Assembly: GCF_020906515.1 (NCBI RefSeq)
Contig: NC_085851.1
Span: 4,154,001-4,218,000 of the forward strand
Source of the DNA: Vanrija pseudolonga
Lineage: Eukaryota; Basidiomycota; Tremellomycetes; Trichosporonales; Trichosporonaceae
Length of the DNA stretch: 64,000 nt
Direction of reading: 5' to 3'
The number at the start of each line of letters is the position of its first letter. Position 1 is the first letter of the stretch. This document shows, one piece after another, positions 1 to 11,765 of the stretch. Made by a program: the position numbers and the translations under genes. A model generated the notes under the pieces. The model saw only the letters and a list, made by a program, of their open reading frames with translations, did not search any database and was not told where the DNA came from.

Positions 1-824
1 TCATCGAACAAGGCCTGACCCTCACCGAACCGCAGCGCGAAGCCCACGACGCGCACCACGGCCTCACAGCACAGCACTACCTCGCGCACCCTCCCCACGG
101 CATAACGCACGCCGAGATGATCCACTTCCTCACGGGCCACATCCCTTCCGTGGCGACATTCACCGAGGCGTGGGCGTACGCGCCGCTGCCCGCGGTCGCA
201 ATGTACCTCACGCGTGGGTACTTGAGCGCCGACAGCAAGTTCCACCTCGAGGCCGCGGTGAACGCGTACAACCTCGCCGTGCGCAACTCTACCGGGCGGT
301 CAAACTATCTTGGGCCTGCGGAGCCGTCCTTCCTCGATACCGAGGTGCGCAGGGAGTGCCTGCCGCTCCTCTTGCCTCAGCCGCGGCCTGGTGCACCCGC
401 CCCGCGCTCGGCGGCCGTGCCGCGCTCGGATGAGTGCATCGTCGCGACCATGTCATGGGTGTTTGGCCGCCCGTGCACGCCCCACGACGTGGCGTACCTC
501 CGCGCCAACTGTCCCCCGCTGTACGGGTACGTCGCGGTGCGCGCCCAGGCGCTCATGTACCATGCTCTTACGGACAGCCTGCGCCGCAGCGGCCGGCAGT
601 GGCTCCACTGGGTGGTCGATCTGCTCGGCAGCGTGGTGCACCAGGCCGGGGAGGAGAGCGCCGCGACGACGGTCGGGAGCAAGCGCCGCCGCCTCGAGGA
701 GGCTCCGGCGCCACGCGGTGTCGGCGTTGCAGAAGACGCGCAGTTCGCTGTTCACCCGTTCGACTTTTATGCCATGCAGCGATGCATCACCGAGGCGGAA
801 GTAACTCCTTCGTCGACTTCGTAG
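1..824 (+). CDS. Family A protein of unknown function, 5' end outside window
   Basis: I do not recognise a named domain. The frame is open from base 3 to a TAG at 822-824 (273 codons visible) and continues upstream, so the start is missing. The visible N-terminal part aligns well with the protein at 34373-35077 (shared pattern QGL-L-E-R-HD, GLT, Y, P-G-T, M, FL-G, PS-ATF) and the C-terminal half with the protein at 14346-15236. The hallmark is CPPLYGYVAVRAQAL near 508-552, preceded about 18 residues earlier by W-V-F-G. After this the protein turns polar and carries a basic KRRRLEE stretch that could be a nuclear localisation signal. There is no signal peptide or membrane segment in the visible part. 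Function unknown; membership of a three-gene local family is well supported by the sequence. Confidence 0.75.
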   Translation, partial: IEQGLTLTEPQREAHDAHHGLTAQHYLAHPPHGITHAEMIHFLTGHIPSVATFTEAWAYAPLPAVAMYLTRGYLSADSKFHLEAAVNAYNLAVRNSTGRSNYLGPAEPSFLDTEVRRECLPLLLPQPRPGAPAPRSAAVPRSDECIVATMSWVFGRPCTPHDVAYLRANCPPLYGYVAVRAQALMYHALTDSLRRSGRQWLHWVVDLLGSVVHQAGEESAATTVGSKRRRLEEAPAPRGVGVAEDAQFAVHPFDFYAMQRCITEAEVTPSSTS

Positions 825-1271
825 GCTGTATGTATCTCGACTCTTGATGTAACTCTGCCACACCCAGCCGCCCAAGCCACACGCCACGACCCCCCATGCC
901 CTGCATGGTCGGAGGGCTCGGCCGAAAGCTAAACGCCTCACGCCCACTCACGCCCCACCCCACCGCCTTGCACTCGTGCTCCTGCTCCAGTGATGCATAC
1001 ACGGACAACCTATCGAGATCTCAATACTGGACAACGGGGGCCAAACTACAACCGAGGTGGGGTGGTGGCCGTACAGACGGCCGTTTTACACAAGCATTTA
1101 GGGTGAGCGCGCGCGTACGCGCAGTGAGGGTATTCCGAGAGCCCCTGTACATTCGCGTAGCCGAGGGGGATAGACAAAAGATGTGTGGCGATATGTGTGG
1201 TCGATGTTGATATGATGCTAGGCGTTACGTGTAATGTCGTCGACGCATGCAGTTGAGTTGACGGGGTGGCG
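825..1271. other. Intergenic, convergent 3' flanks
   Basis: About 450 bases between the stop codons of two convergent genes. I see short open frames only and no recognisable RNA or repeat. Confidence 0.5.
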
Positions 1272-3550
1272 TTAACGCAGCTCAAACTTGCCGCGGCGCG
1301 TCTCGGGGACGTGCTGGAGCGAGAGCTGCTGGAACGGTTCTTGGTTGAGCGAGTGGAAGTAGTACTGTGGTGTGAGCAAGAGCAAGGGTAGTCGACTTAC
1401 GCCTGAGAGCGTGGCGACCTTCTGGGTGGGAGCGGGCCGGCTCGAGCTCTGGCGGCGGACACCAGCGGGGCGAGTGCCCGTGGCAGAGGGTCGGCGAGGT
1501 GCGGGTTCGGTGCGCGCGTCGGCGACACCGGCCGACGACGTGCGCCGCTGCGGCGGGTCGGGGCGAGGGCCAGACGACGACTGGCGCCTGGCCGTGCCGA
1601 TCAGCGGCGACTTGGGAACAAGAGGCGAGGTCGGGATAGAGTCGTCTATCTCTAGAGTCGGCGAGAGATCGATCATGGCGTAGTAGAAGCCTGTGGTGTG
1701 AGTAAACAGCAGACGGGTGTTGACGTACCAGCAAACGAAGCGCCAGAGATGTCGCGAACGTGGTGGTCGGGCACGAGGAACTTTTCCTTGATGCGCAGGA
1801 AGACAAAGTCGCGCTCGCGCGGACGGGTCTCGCCCTTGCTCGCGTCCGGGAGCGGGTCGCGGAGGAGCATCTCGGTATCCGGGCGAACGACGGCAGCTCT
1901 GGTAGACGCGAGGCGGAACTGCTCAAACCTGCCCCAGTGCCTCATGTCGTCGTGCATCGTTGCGCCAAACCGCGTACCCGTGATGAAGCCAAAACGAGGG
2001 CCGATTATCTCTCCCTCCCAGTATGTGGTGAGCTGCGGGTGCGTCTCGGTAAGGTGCGAAATGGATAGATAGCCGCAGACTGTCGACTCGGCGAGGTGCA
2101 CATCGACAATCGTCACGTCCACCTCGTACTCGCTGCGACCCGACGACTGGGTGCCATGGAACTTGGAACCCGGGTAGAGACAACCATAGGTCGACGAGCG
2201 AACGCGCAGGCGCGTGACGTCGAGCAGGGGGTTGGGGGCGCACTCTTCCTCTTGCTCGGGCACGACGTTTGCAACTTCTTTGCTCTTTTTCTCCTTGCCC
2301 GCGCGGAATGACGCCCACGGCGCAGCGCTAGCCGCGGGGAGCGATTTCGAGTGGAGCGGGGGCGACGGCGAGGTCGAAATGGAAAGCGACAATACTTGGC
2401 GCGTGGGGATACCGAGCGGAGACGTCGGGGGCAGAGGCGCCAGTTCATCGACGTCGGGTAAAGGCAAAAGCGGGGTACTTGGCGAGGTGGCCACGGGCGG
2501 TGGTGGTGACGGCGCGAGGCTCGCGAGGTCCATGACCGAGACGGTGAACGCGGTGCAGTCGGCGGCGGGGTTGACGGACGGGATCCAGCGGTAGTTGTTG
2601 TCGTCTAGGCGGAGTCCGAGTGTTCCGAGTCGAGCCGGACTCGCGTCCTCCTTGTGTGCCCGAACGCACCTGGCGCACACGCGCTCGGTGGCGACGTCGG
2701 CCGGGCCGACAATGACGATGCCGTCCTGCCTGTCTAGGGGGAACGCCCAGCAGTGCGAGCATTTAATGTTGGGCGGGGCCAGCATGCGCGAGGACGACGA
2801 CGAGCCCGACGACGGCGGCCGGGGAACGGCGCTGAGGACGCCGCCGCCCCCCGACATCGCGCCGGCGTTTGGACCCCCGTCCACGCCGGCGGACAGCGGC
2901 GCGGCCTCGGTGGGCATTGGGGGCGGCGGGGTGGGTGTCGCTGCTGCTGTCGGCGACAGGTTGGGCAGCTTCCGGGTGACTACTACCGGGTGGTGTGGTG
3001 AGGGGAGGTGTTGTGTCGACTGGGGATGGGGCAGAGGGTGTGGGGCCGTGTGGGGGGGTGCGATGGGCCGCTGCTGCTGGTGCGATGGGGGGGCACAGCC
3101 TGTGCGTGGAAAAGGACGAGGCGTCGGCGCGTCGTCCCTCGTCGAGTCTGTCTGGGTCGTGTCGAGAGCCTCGCTGTCGGAATCGCTAGCCTGTTGCCGT
3201 AGTGTCGTTGTGGTTGATGAAGAGACTGCGAGTGTGGGGTCGGGTTGATGTCGATGGTCACATGCACAAAGACGACGACGAGGGCGGACGAGCAGAGGAA
3301 CAGGGGTACGGAAGTAAAAAACCGAGGTGACGGGCATGTCGACTAGCCCAAGCCACCAGATCAACAGCGACGCTGCAGACGATATGCACGAAGAGAGGAG
3401 CGAACGAGAGGGGAGGGGAGGGAGAGGAGGAGGAGGGGGAGGGGGAGGGGGCAGCAGCAGCGACGTCAAAGACGCTGCTGCTCGAGTATCTCGAGACACT
3501 ACGGTCATTGTGGGGGGGAGGGAGGGCAACAACAACTCGCCATCGCACAA
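1272..3550 (-). CDS. GID4: GID4/Vid24-like substrate receptor of the GID/CTLH ubiquitin ligase
   Basis: The C-terminal half is a Vid24 domain: [73 protein letters not shown] and a last strand YYFHSLNQEPF-LSLQHVPE that matches the end of human GID4. Known GID4 proteins bind N-degrons (classically N-terminal proline, on gluconeogenic enzymes in yeast) and hand them to the GID E3. Two introns fit: 1691-1728 (38 nt) and 1365-1400 (36 nt, length divisible by three and stop-free, so retention would also stay in frame). The longest model is 734 aa. The N-terminal 210 residues are Pro/Ser-rich, and a shorter start at 2917 (523 aa) is an alternative. A possible zinc-binding pair CSHC (264-267) and CARC (292-295) precedes the domain. 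A roughly 85-residue disordered insert separates FYYAMID from the last strand. Domain call strong; start uncertain. Confidence 0.88.
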
Positions 3551-4037
3551 CTAAGGCTCAGTAATACAACGGCTCTTCGCGTCTGTCAGTCACGTCTTTG
3601 CACATCGGCGTATCTCCCTCCTTGCCAAGGACGTGTGCTCAGCAGCATACAAGACACGAATGTCATGCTTGTGGCGAGGTGAGAGTGCGGACAGTGACCG
3701 CGATGGCGATGGGCACAACTGGGGCCTCCTTCGGCCGGTCGCCGTCGTGGCCCTCAGTGCCGGAATCCACGGGAACAAAATCACGTGTTAACCACGTGGA
3801 CCTTAGGCGTGCGGAGGACTAGGCGTGCATTGGAGGCTTGTGGCGTGTGGCGCTGCAACTCGACGCGACTGATCACCTTCCTCCTCCCTTGCCCTTCACC
3901 CTCCCTTCCCTCCCTCCGTCTCCCTCTCTCTCTGCCCATACGAAACAATAACCCTGCATTAATAATCTAACCTGATGATCTAATATCTAACAACGCGCGG
4001 ACACCCAGCCAGCACTGGCGCCGACAGGCAGACCCAA
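3551..4037. other. Intergenic
   Basis: 5' flank of the GID4-like gene and 3' flank of the permease gene. A CT-rich stretch at 3880-3940 is the only notable composition. No gene seen. Confidence 0.5.
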
Positions 4038-5748
4038 CTAGGTCCAGAGGAAGGCGTACCACTTGGGCTTGGGCACGTCCTTGCCCTCGGCGCGGAGCCG
4101 CTTGCGCTCCTCCCAGCGGAGGCCCCAGGCGGTGGCAACAAACAGCACGGCCGTGACGAGCATGGAGCCGAGGTAGAACTTGGCTCCGACCTTCCAGTTG
4201 GGTGCCTGGGAGGCGGGGTACGCCCAGAGCGGGATGAAAGCGACGTTGATGTATGAGATGACTGTGCCGGTCGCGAACAGGACCGCACGCACGTCGGGCA
4301 CGTGGCCGAGGTACGTTGCCGCCCATGCGCATGGCAGGAGGTAGCCTGGGAGGCCGCCATAGTTGATAAAGTAGCCTGCCATGTGGAGCTGCTCGTTCTT
4401 CGGCCGGATGATGAGGATGACGAGCGAGAAGACGTTCAGGATGGTGTGGAGGGCCAGCGAGGGGAGGCGGACGCCCAAGTAATCACTCAGGCCGAGGAGC
4501 ACAACCAGCGACAGGAACGACACCGACTGACCCGCGACAGTGAGGTAGTTGAGCATGGCGACCGTGTACTTCTTCGCGCCGTTGGCCTTGGTGAGCGACT
4601 TGAGCCAGAGGTTGAAGTAGCTCGACGGGACCGTGTTGTAGCCGTACGCCCAGCAGAGCGCGATGGCCCACAGCTGCCAGTACTTGAATGCGCCGAAGAA
4701 GGCCTTGACGGTCAGCGGCTTGTGCGCCTTGCGCTTGACGCGCGCGACGCGGCGGCGCGCGATCGCGTAGTCCTCGTCGGTGAGGTACCACCTCGCGAGG
4801 GGGTTCGGGCGGTCCGGCATGCCTGGCTGGCAGACGAACGCGACGAGCGCAATGAAGATCGTGCACACGCCGTTGACAATAAACGCCCAGCGCCAGCCCG
4901 AGCGGCCGTGCACGCCGTCCAGGTGCGTGCTGAGGGCTGCCTGCATCACGCCGGAGATCATGCCGCCGATGGGCTGGGCGAGGTTGAAGAGCGCGAGTCT
5001 GGGGGTTGTCAGCGGTGTTGGCTTCGGGAGGGGTGTGGAGACGCAGTGCTCGCGACGCAACCCACCTCGTAGCCACCTCGTGCGGGAGATACCACTGCGC
5101 AATGAGCGTCGTGTTGCCCGGCCAGGCGGTACCCTCTGCCATGCCGATGAGGAAGCGGATGCCGAAGACGGTTTTCGAGTTCTGCACGATCGACAGGACA
5201 CAGGTGAGCACGCCCCAGATCAGTTCGCATGCCGGCAGCCACCAGTGCGCGCCCCAGTGGGTGATGGCGATCTGGGAGGGGTACAGAACGATGATGTAGC
5301 CGATGCTGCCGGTGTCAGTCGCCGTCCGCGTCCGTGGCGCGTCCTCGCCACACTCACTTGAAGTACGTCGTGAACCAGTTGTACTCGTTGCCCTTGATGC
5401 CAATCTCCTCCTTCATGCCCGAAACGTACGCATTCGAGATGTTGTTCTGGTCGACAATCTGCCCGTCAGCACGCTGTCTCGATCGCCTAAACCCACCTTG
5501 AAGACGAACGCGACCATCGCAACAGTAACGTAGATGAGGTCGAGCTTCCAGAGGAACTTGCGCTCCTTGCGGCGCTCCTCGAGGGGCAGGTCGTAGAACC
5601 CGACGACGGGGGCGTTGTCGTCGTCCTCGTCGAGAGAGTGCTTGGACGGCGTGGCCTCGCCCAGCGCGCCGGCGGCGGCATCGTGGCCAGTAACCTCGGC
5701 GTCGAGGTACTCGGCCTTCTTGTCAGAAGCGTATGGCACGGCTGCCAT
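4038..5748 (-). CDS. MFS permease, anion:cation symporter (Dal5/Fen2/Vht1-like) family
   Basis: 517-aa membrane transporter in four exons (introns 5459-5496, 5306-5357, 4999-5065). The first loop reads IVDQNNISNAYVSGMKEEIG, the signature of the ACS group that includes pantothenate (Fen2), biotin (Vht1), allantoate (Dal5) and nicotinate (Tna1) carriers. Further family features are RFLIGMAEGTAWPGN after the third helix, W-YLPHE-ATR, and the GWRWAFIVNGV block. About 12 hydrophobic segments are visible, with a soluble acidic N-terminus (DEDDDNAP) and a basic C-terminus ending in WYAFLWT. It should act at the plasma membrane as a proton-coupled importer of a small organic anion or vitamin; the substrate cannot be read from sequence. 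Start chosen at the ATG before AAVPYASDKK, about 55 bases downstream of a TATA-like element at 5804-5812. Not part of an evident cluster. Confidence 0.88.
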
Positions 5749-6914
5749 GGTAACAACAGTATGGGGGTGGGGATACCGTGCATGCGGCGGGCAGTAGCAT
5801 CCTATAATATATCCACTAGCGCTCGTTGGCCTGTGCGAGCGAGCGTGCTGCTGCTGCTTGCTCCACGGAGCTGGGTGCAAAGCTGCAGCAGCCCAGTCCT
5901 ATAGCGCCGAGCGAGCGAGCGAAAGCTCTCTACGCTCGGTAACTAACCGCGTGTCCGCGGGATTCACGCGGGCGAGGTCTCTCTACGCTGTGCGGGCGGA
6001 CCCACACCGCCGGAGCGCGAGCGAGCGAGCGATAGGCGTCCCCACGCGCGCATGTCGTGCTCGACGCAGAGGGCCAGTCGGGCGGGGGACGCCCAAAATC
6101 CGTCCTCCGCGCACCATCGCGACACATGTCGTGATAACTTTTAGCGCTTGGCATCGTATTCTTGCGGCCCTGCCCCTGAAGATTGTCGGCAGTGCTGCAG
6201 AGGGCTCGACGCGACTGGGCGAGGTGGGTCGATATCCTGCAGGAAATGGAGCATCGTGTTCCTGGACAGACACGGCCTTGGAAAACAACAAAAGTTTGCG
6301 CCGCGACGCGGCTCGTCTCGGCGCTTCGGAGGCGGGCCGTTGGGCCGGCGATGTGAAGCCTGGCCGAGAGAGAGATTGGACACTGCAGCATGTTTGCCGA
6401 GCTTAGAGCCAGCCCCGGCCGGCACGTTCGGAGCTGCTGACGTGCTTGGGTGCTCTGGCTTGGCTCACCCCTTCGAGATGATGGGCGAGTACTCGAGCGA
6501 GCTTGGGCCATGCATGCTCTTAGCGGACCACCACCGATCCACGATCCACGGCGCTTAGCAGCCCACGACGGCATGGCGGCACGGCGCTTCGCTCGGCCGT
6601 TATCAGTGCACATGCCTTGCTCGCTTCACGTTCCAAGACCATTCTCTAACAGGGGCAATATGCGTACGCCGTCTGTGCCTCGCTCGTCAATCTCCAACGC
6701 GATGAGCACATGTGCCCATGCGGTGCACGGTGGGTGGGTGAGCACGGCGGATGTCGGCGCGAGGCCGCGGCGGATGTCGCGTCGGCGTGCCGTGGTGGGG
6801 CAGGCGGGCGATGGTGACGACACAACGAGACGAGACGAGGTAACAATTTTAACGAGGACGAGGCACAATCCATGAGACAGAGTACGGCCTCTGCCCAACC
6901 CCAACGCAGCTCCC
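5749..6914. other. Intergenic, 1.2 kb
   Basis: Promoter region of the permease plus 3' flank of the UNC93-like gene. It contains short gcga repeats at about 5909-5930 and 6010-6032. Open frames here are short and overlap on both strands without recognisable protein similarity. Nothing further seen. Confidence 0.45.
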
Positions 6915-8596
6915 CTACTTCTCCAGCTCGGCAACCCGGTGGTCCTCGACCACACCGCGCACCTCCTCCTCGTTGTCGTCTGCGTCCTCGGCGCCAAAGT
7001 AATCCACGCCGATACGCCGCACGACCAGCCACGCGGGGATGATCGAGATGCCCCACAGTCCAAAGTTGAGCGAGCTCGAGCCGAGGAGGGCGAACGAGCG
7101 GACCGAGGAGGTGCCGTACGCGACGGCTTGGGACTGGAAGGTGGCGTCAGCAACAGGCTGTCACCTCGGCTGGTTGGGCACTTACAGCCGACTCGACGGC
7201 GCGCAGGAGACCAGCAGCACGCGTCTCGTCGTCCACGCGGCGCACGACTGCTCGTCAGCACATCCCCGCCGCGACCGACTTACAGTTCTTGATGAGGAAG
7301 TACAGGAACAGGTAGTGCGTCTGGAAGGTGATGTTGAGGAAGATGTACAGCGCGAACGTGCGGCCAAAGTATGGCGAGTTCCAGTCGATCGGCTCGGTGG
7401 TGGGGAAGTGGACGCTGAGGACTGGCGGTGTGAGCGTGGTTGATGAGGGTTGTGGCTCACTCGTAGACCAGATCCACCATCCGCCACGGGTGGCCATGAG
7501 GAAGATGAAGGTCCAGCGGGCGCGGTTCTTGAGCGAGACGGTGCGGGCGTCGAGGAAGCGCTAGAGAGGCGCGGGTCAGCAAGTCGTCCCTTTCCTTCGA
7601 GTGCAGGCCCAGGCCACTCACGCCAAGCAGGTTGGCCGCAATGATACGCGTCACAGCCGCCAGGAAGCTCCCCAGCGCCCGCGCGCGCACCGTAAAGTGG
7701 CTCGCGATAAAAGTGAACGTGTACGACTCGGGGAAGACGGCCTGCACGACGAGCGGGACGAGGAGGAGGTAGTCGCGCGTGAAGAGCAGCTTGAGGGTTA
7801 CGAGGAGCTCGGTGAGCAGGGGGGTGTTGCGGTACAGGCGGACGGCCTTGCCGTCTGAGCGCTGGACTTGGTGCGGCTTGGGGAGGAGGAAGGCGAGCTG
7901 GCGAGCGCGAGCGTCAGTACCACTACCCTCGCGCCATCGCCGTGCCACTCACGAAAGGACCAGCCGACGCCAGCGACACGAAGATGAGGTACACCTTGGG
8001 ATTCACGGCCCCCGCGTTGTCGTTCGTGGCGTTCAAGCCGAGATTAATCGCGCCGCCGAGGATCGAGCCGGCAGTGCACAAGCTGAGCCAGATACCGAGA
8101 AACTTGCCCATGTTGTAGCGCTCCGGATAACTGATCGCGACGGCGGCCTCGATGCCCCAGAACAGCCCGGCGCTCAGCCCGCACGTCGCGGCGCCGAGGA
8201 GCACGAACCACCGCGTCCCGAACACGTTGTTGCAGTACAGCGCGGCGCAGTACGGCGCGAAGCCCACCCCGCCGAGAAACAGCGCAAAGTTGACCCCGAC
8301 GCGGTCGGTGATCGTGCTGCTGAGGAAGGCCGTCAGGATCATCAGGCAGAAGGTTAACGCGTTGCCCGCGTTGATGAGCCACGGCGTCTGCTGGCCGCCT
8401 GCGCCGAGGCTGTTCATCGCGCCCCATACTGCGGGGGTGTCAGTATTGCGACGAGGGGAAGCAAGCAAAGGGACGCACGGCCGGGGGCACAAAAGTTGCA
8501 CAGGCCGAGAATGACCGCTGCTAGAAACGGCGAGCGATACCACACGCGCTTGACGGGGGTGAGCCCGCCGTCCTCTTTCGCTTCGGCTTTCGACAT
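6915..8596 (-). CDS. UNC93-like MFS membrane protein (paralogue of 32463-34220)
   Basis: 462-aa polytopic membrane protein in seven exons (introns 8429-8478, 7898-7952, 7561-7621, 7422-7460, 7248-7283, 7134-7185). Shared with the paralogue at 32.5 kb: LGLCNF-APG, MNSLGAGG, NALTFCLMI-TAFLS, RVGVNFALFLGGVGFAPY, GAATCGLSAGLF, EAAVAISYPE, the loop FLLPKPHQ, HFTVRARALGSF, WNSPYFGRTFALY and QAVAYGTS. This is the fungal UNC93-like/DUF895 branch of the major facilitator superfamily. Substrates of fungal members are unknown to me, and some UNC93 proteins act as regulators rather than carriers. The C-terminus is acidic and cytosolic by prediction. Two introns of the paralogue (after AFLS-IT and after GGAIN) are absent here, while the intron splitting ESA/SQAV is present only here. 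A TATA-like ggtatatg element lies about 70 bases upstream of the ATG. Confidence 0.85.
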
Positions 8597-9490
8597 GGCA
8601 GCGGCTGTGGGTTGTGGTGTTGTTTGTTTGTGATGTCGTCGTCTCCGCTGTGGACGCCAGCTCATATACCACGCTCGCCTCGGGCAGTCACCCCGGCGCG
8701 CTGACAAGCATCGCCGGCTGGCCCTCGACACGGCGTGGAAATCAGTGAAACATCAAACACCATATACGCGGATAGCACGTCAGCGCTAGTGATGCCAAGG
8801 GATGGAAGCGGCAGCAGGGCATCAGGCAGGATCAGGCACAACAACACGCACGGCGACGCGCGGCAGGACGACGACGACGACTGCTGGTGATGAATGCGAA
8901 AGCCGATATTGCAAACGTAGGGGTAGAGGTGTCGCTTGGCCGCAGGATACTGCGGGCGGTGGGGTCTGGACTTTGACAATGAATGGACAGCAAGAGGAGG
9001 AGCAGGAGGGTCGGTGATGGTAACTTCGGCAACCTGACACCTTGCCCTGACGCGCCACACACACGTGCTGCGCGTTGCGCGAGATAGCGCCATATCGGTG
9101 GAGGTGGAGTGGAGTGGACGGGGCGTGTGGCTCGGTCAGCACTGCCCCCCGCCCCTGGCCGGTGTGCATCGGCGAGGCTGGCTGGCCGGCCGGCCGGTGA
9201 GGACGAGACGGCGAGCGTGCCGACGACGACAACGACGGCGACGACGGTGCCGTGAAGTGCGTGTGAGTGTGCGCTTCAACCGATATGTTGGAGAGCAACT
9301 GTCTGGGTGCACGAGGTGAGCGATACTCAGACGCCGATGCCACCCTGCGCGGAGTCACACCTGCTGACACGCTCCCACGATAGATAAGATTATTGTCCCT
9401 CCGCAGTCGGTCGGTGGACGAGAATAAACGCGCGGCGTGGACGGATAGCGCTTACTTGTTCTTCTTCATCGGCATTGCTACAACTCGTCA
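8597..9490. other. Intergenic, 0.9 kb
   Basis: 5' flank of the UNC93-like gene and 3' flank of the secreted Asp-box protein gene. Several CG-rich short tandem runs (cgacgacgacg) are present. No gene, RNA or repeat element recognised. Confidence 0.45.
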
Positions 9491-11465
9491 TTAGGCGTGG
9501 AACACGACCTGCTGTCCCGGCTCGCCGTCGCCAGCCCCCACGCCAACCTCCTCAAGCACGACCTCCTGCTGGGCGGGGGTACGCCCGCCGCCAACGGGAC
9601 TACCGCTCGCGTCCGCCCACGAGCGGTGCGGGGTCGTCTCGGCGCCGAACGCTTCCGACAGCGCGAGCACGAGACCAGAGTAGCGGTTCACGAGGCGCAG
9701 CGTGCCTGTCGCCTTGTTGTCCTCGTGGGAGCGGTTGGGGATGACGAACCACTGCTGGTTGACGCTCGAGTCTGGCTTGCGCACGACGAGCTGCGCGCCC
9801 CATGCGCGCTGCGCCGGCGAGTCGGCCACGAGGCCGAGCGCGTCCCCCGTGCCCGCGTTGACAATGTTGTAAGCCCCGTCGCCGGTCGGGCGGAACTCCC
9901 ACCCCGTCTGCGCGTCCTTGGACGCCACGACCGCCTTGCGCCCCTGGCCCAAGGCGAACCCGCCCGCCTTGATCTTGTACACCTTGCCCTGCTCGACTGG
10001 CCCAGCAGGCCGCTTCGCAGCCTCGATGGCAACGTCGACCCACTCGCCGTCCCGGCCGCCACTGCACCCGAAGGCGCAGTACGCGCGGAAGCGCTTGCCG
10101 AGGTACGTCTGGCTCGTCTTGCTCACCGCGTCCAGCTGCCACCGGTACGCCGACTGCGTCAGGTACTCGTCGCCCGTGTCGCCGAGCAGGCGCCACTTCT
10201 GCGAGGTGAGGTCGTCGGTGCCGTAGAACTCCTGCGGCGCGGGGCCCGGCTTGCCGCTGCGTCTCTTGGGGTTGGTCGGCTGGCCGACCCACAGCCCGAG
10301 ATAAGCGTTCCAGCTCACGTCCATCCACTGGAGCGGACTGGTGGGCGGGGTGAGCCCCTTGGCGACCTGCTCGGCGGCAAAGCCGGGCGTCTTGGGGTCG
10401 TACTCCTTCTCGGGGGGCGGGTAGCCGGCGTCCTTGTCGCTCTTGACGGGGAAGATTGTGCTCTCGAGGCCGCCGACACCAGGCTCGCTCCACGAGCCAT
10501 TGTACCACTTCTGCCATGTGCCAGGGGCCATCTTGCCCGAGATTGGCGCGCGCGCATAGTGCGAGTAGTGCGCGACCCACCACCGCAGGTCGCCCTTGTC
10601 GATCACGCGCGAGCAGTAGTTGACGTAAAAGTATCCGCTGGCAATGTCGACGACGAGGCGCTGGTCGCCCGCACCCCACTTGTACGTGCTCTCCGGGAAC
10701 GTGACGTTGTCGTCGCGGACCGTCGGGAAGGGCGACGTGATCACCCCGTCGCGGATGTCCCAGGTGCGTCCGCCGTCTTTCGACACGGCGTAGTCGATCC
10801 GGTCAAAGTGGAGCGAGTCGCCGAACGGGCGCCCGGTGAACTCGTTGTCTGCGCGAGCGTCAGCGAGGCGGGGGCCGAAGGGCCGAGCCGAGTCTGGCAG
10901 GATGGCGAAGAGGGGACAGCCAGACTGAGCCCAGCCTTTGCTTGCACCGTCGCTCTCTGCGCTCGCGCCAGTGCTAGTACCCACGAACAAGCCCATACCA
11001 GTACCCAGTATCCGGGTCCACCCAAACGCCCATGAGATCGCAGTAGTTCTTCTGCGTGTACTCCAAGAACGGATATCCATGTTTCTCGCGGCCGGGCGGC
11101 GGCTCGACATACGGCGCGTACGACGCAATCTTGCCCGTGGGGCTGTTATTGCAGCGCCAAGTGACGTCCTTGTTCGTGTCGAGCGGGTTGGCGGGGTCGA
11201 CGTACTCGCTCACGTCGCGGCTGAAAGTGTACTGCTCCATGTCGCGCCCGCTCCAGAACTGCCAGACCCGCTCGTCGGTCGGGCCGTACTCTGCGTGGCT
11301 CGACTGGAAGAAGTACGTCCCGTCGCTGTCGATGAAGGACTGCGCCGGCGTGTCGTCCGGGTCGGCCCATGGGCCCGTCGAGCCGACCGTGATGGTGTAT
11401 GGCGACGAACTCGCCGACGCGAGCGCGCGCGTCGCGAGGAGGGCGAGTGCGAGCGTGGTTGTCAT
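9491..11465 (-). CDS. Secreted protein with Asp-box (BNR-like) region and ricin-B-like lectin tail
   Basis: 612-aa protein of two exons with one intron (10849-10984, 136 nt, long for this locus). It starts with a signal peptide (MTTTLALALLATRALASA). The body carries aromatic-rich strands (GYWYGLVHNEFTG, WVAHYSHYARAP) and an Asp-box motif SKDGGRTW typical of sialidase/BNR-type beta-propellers. The last roughly 150 residues look like a ricin-B/CBM13 trefoil: YKIKAGGFALGQG, YNIVNAGTGDALGLV, QQWFVIPN, LRLVNRYSGLVLAL. This suggests an extracellular carbohydrate-binding or glycan-degrading protein; no catalytic family can be fixed by eye. Its bacterial-style architecture and isolated position make gene transfer possible but unproven. 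The stop is a TAA at the left end, and no GPI signal is visible. Confidence 0.75.
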
Positions 11466-11765
11466 GGTGACTTGGGGAATGCAGCTGCCACAGCACGACG
11501 CAGCCCACCTTTAAGTGGACCTCGTGCTGCTCGTCGCTGGTCGCTCGTCCGTCGCGCTAAACTCAGCTTGCGTTCCGGCAAACGCGCCGCGACGACGTCA
11601 CTAGTGCGGTCTCTTCGGGTTTCTCCACCCCGCAACCCCTTGCTTGGGTGGTGCAACTCGCACCGAGACCACTTCAACCCGCATCACATGCATACAAGGC
11701 CCTTATGGGGCCCGCGGGATACCTCGGCATGGACCGGATCGGCCTCGTGCGACACGTCCTATCGT
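11466..11765. other. Intergenic
   Basis: 300 bases: promoter of the secreted protein gene and 3' flank of the F-box-like gene. Nothing recognised. Confidence 0.4.

Noticed and set aside
9452-9474. Tiny minus-strand frame M-P-M-K-K-N-K after the secreted protein stop
   Set aside because: Too short, and the upstream gene ends properly before it. No splice joins them in frame convincingly.
9497-11035. Long plus-strand open frame of about 510 codons
   Set aside because: It is exactly antisense to the secreted Asp-box protein, whose signal peptide and domains are clear. Arg/Ala-rich translation is typical of a shadow frame in GC-rich DNA.
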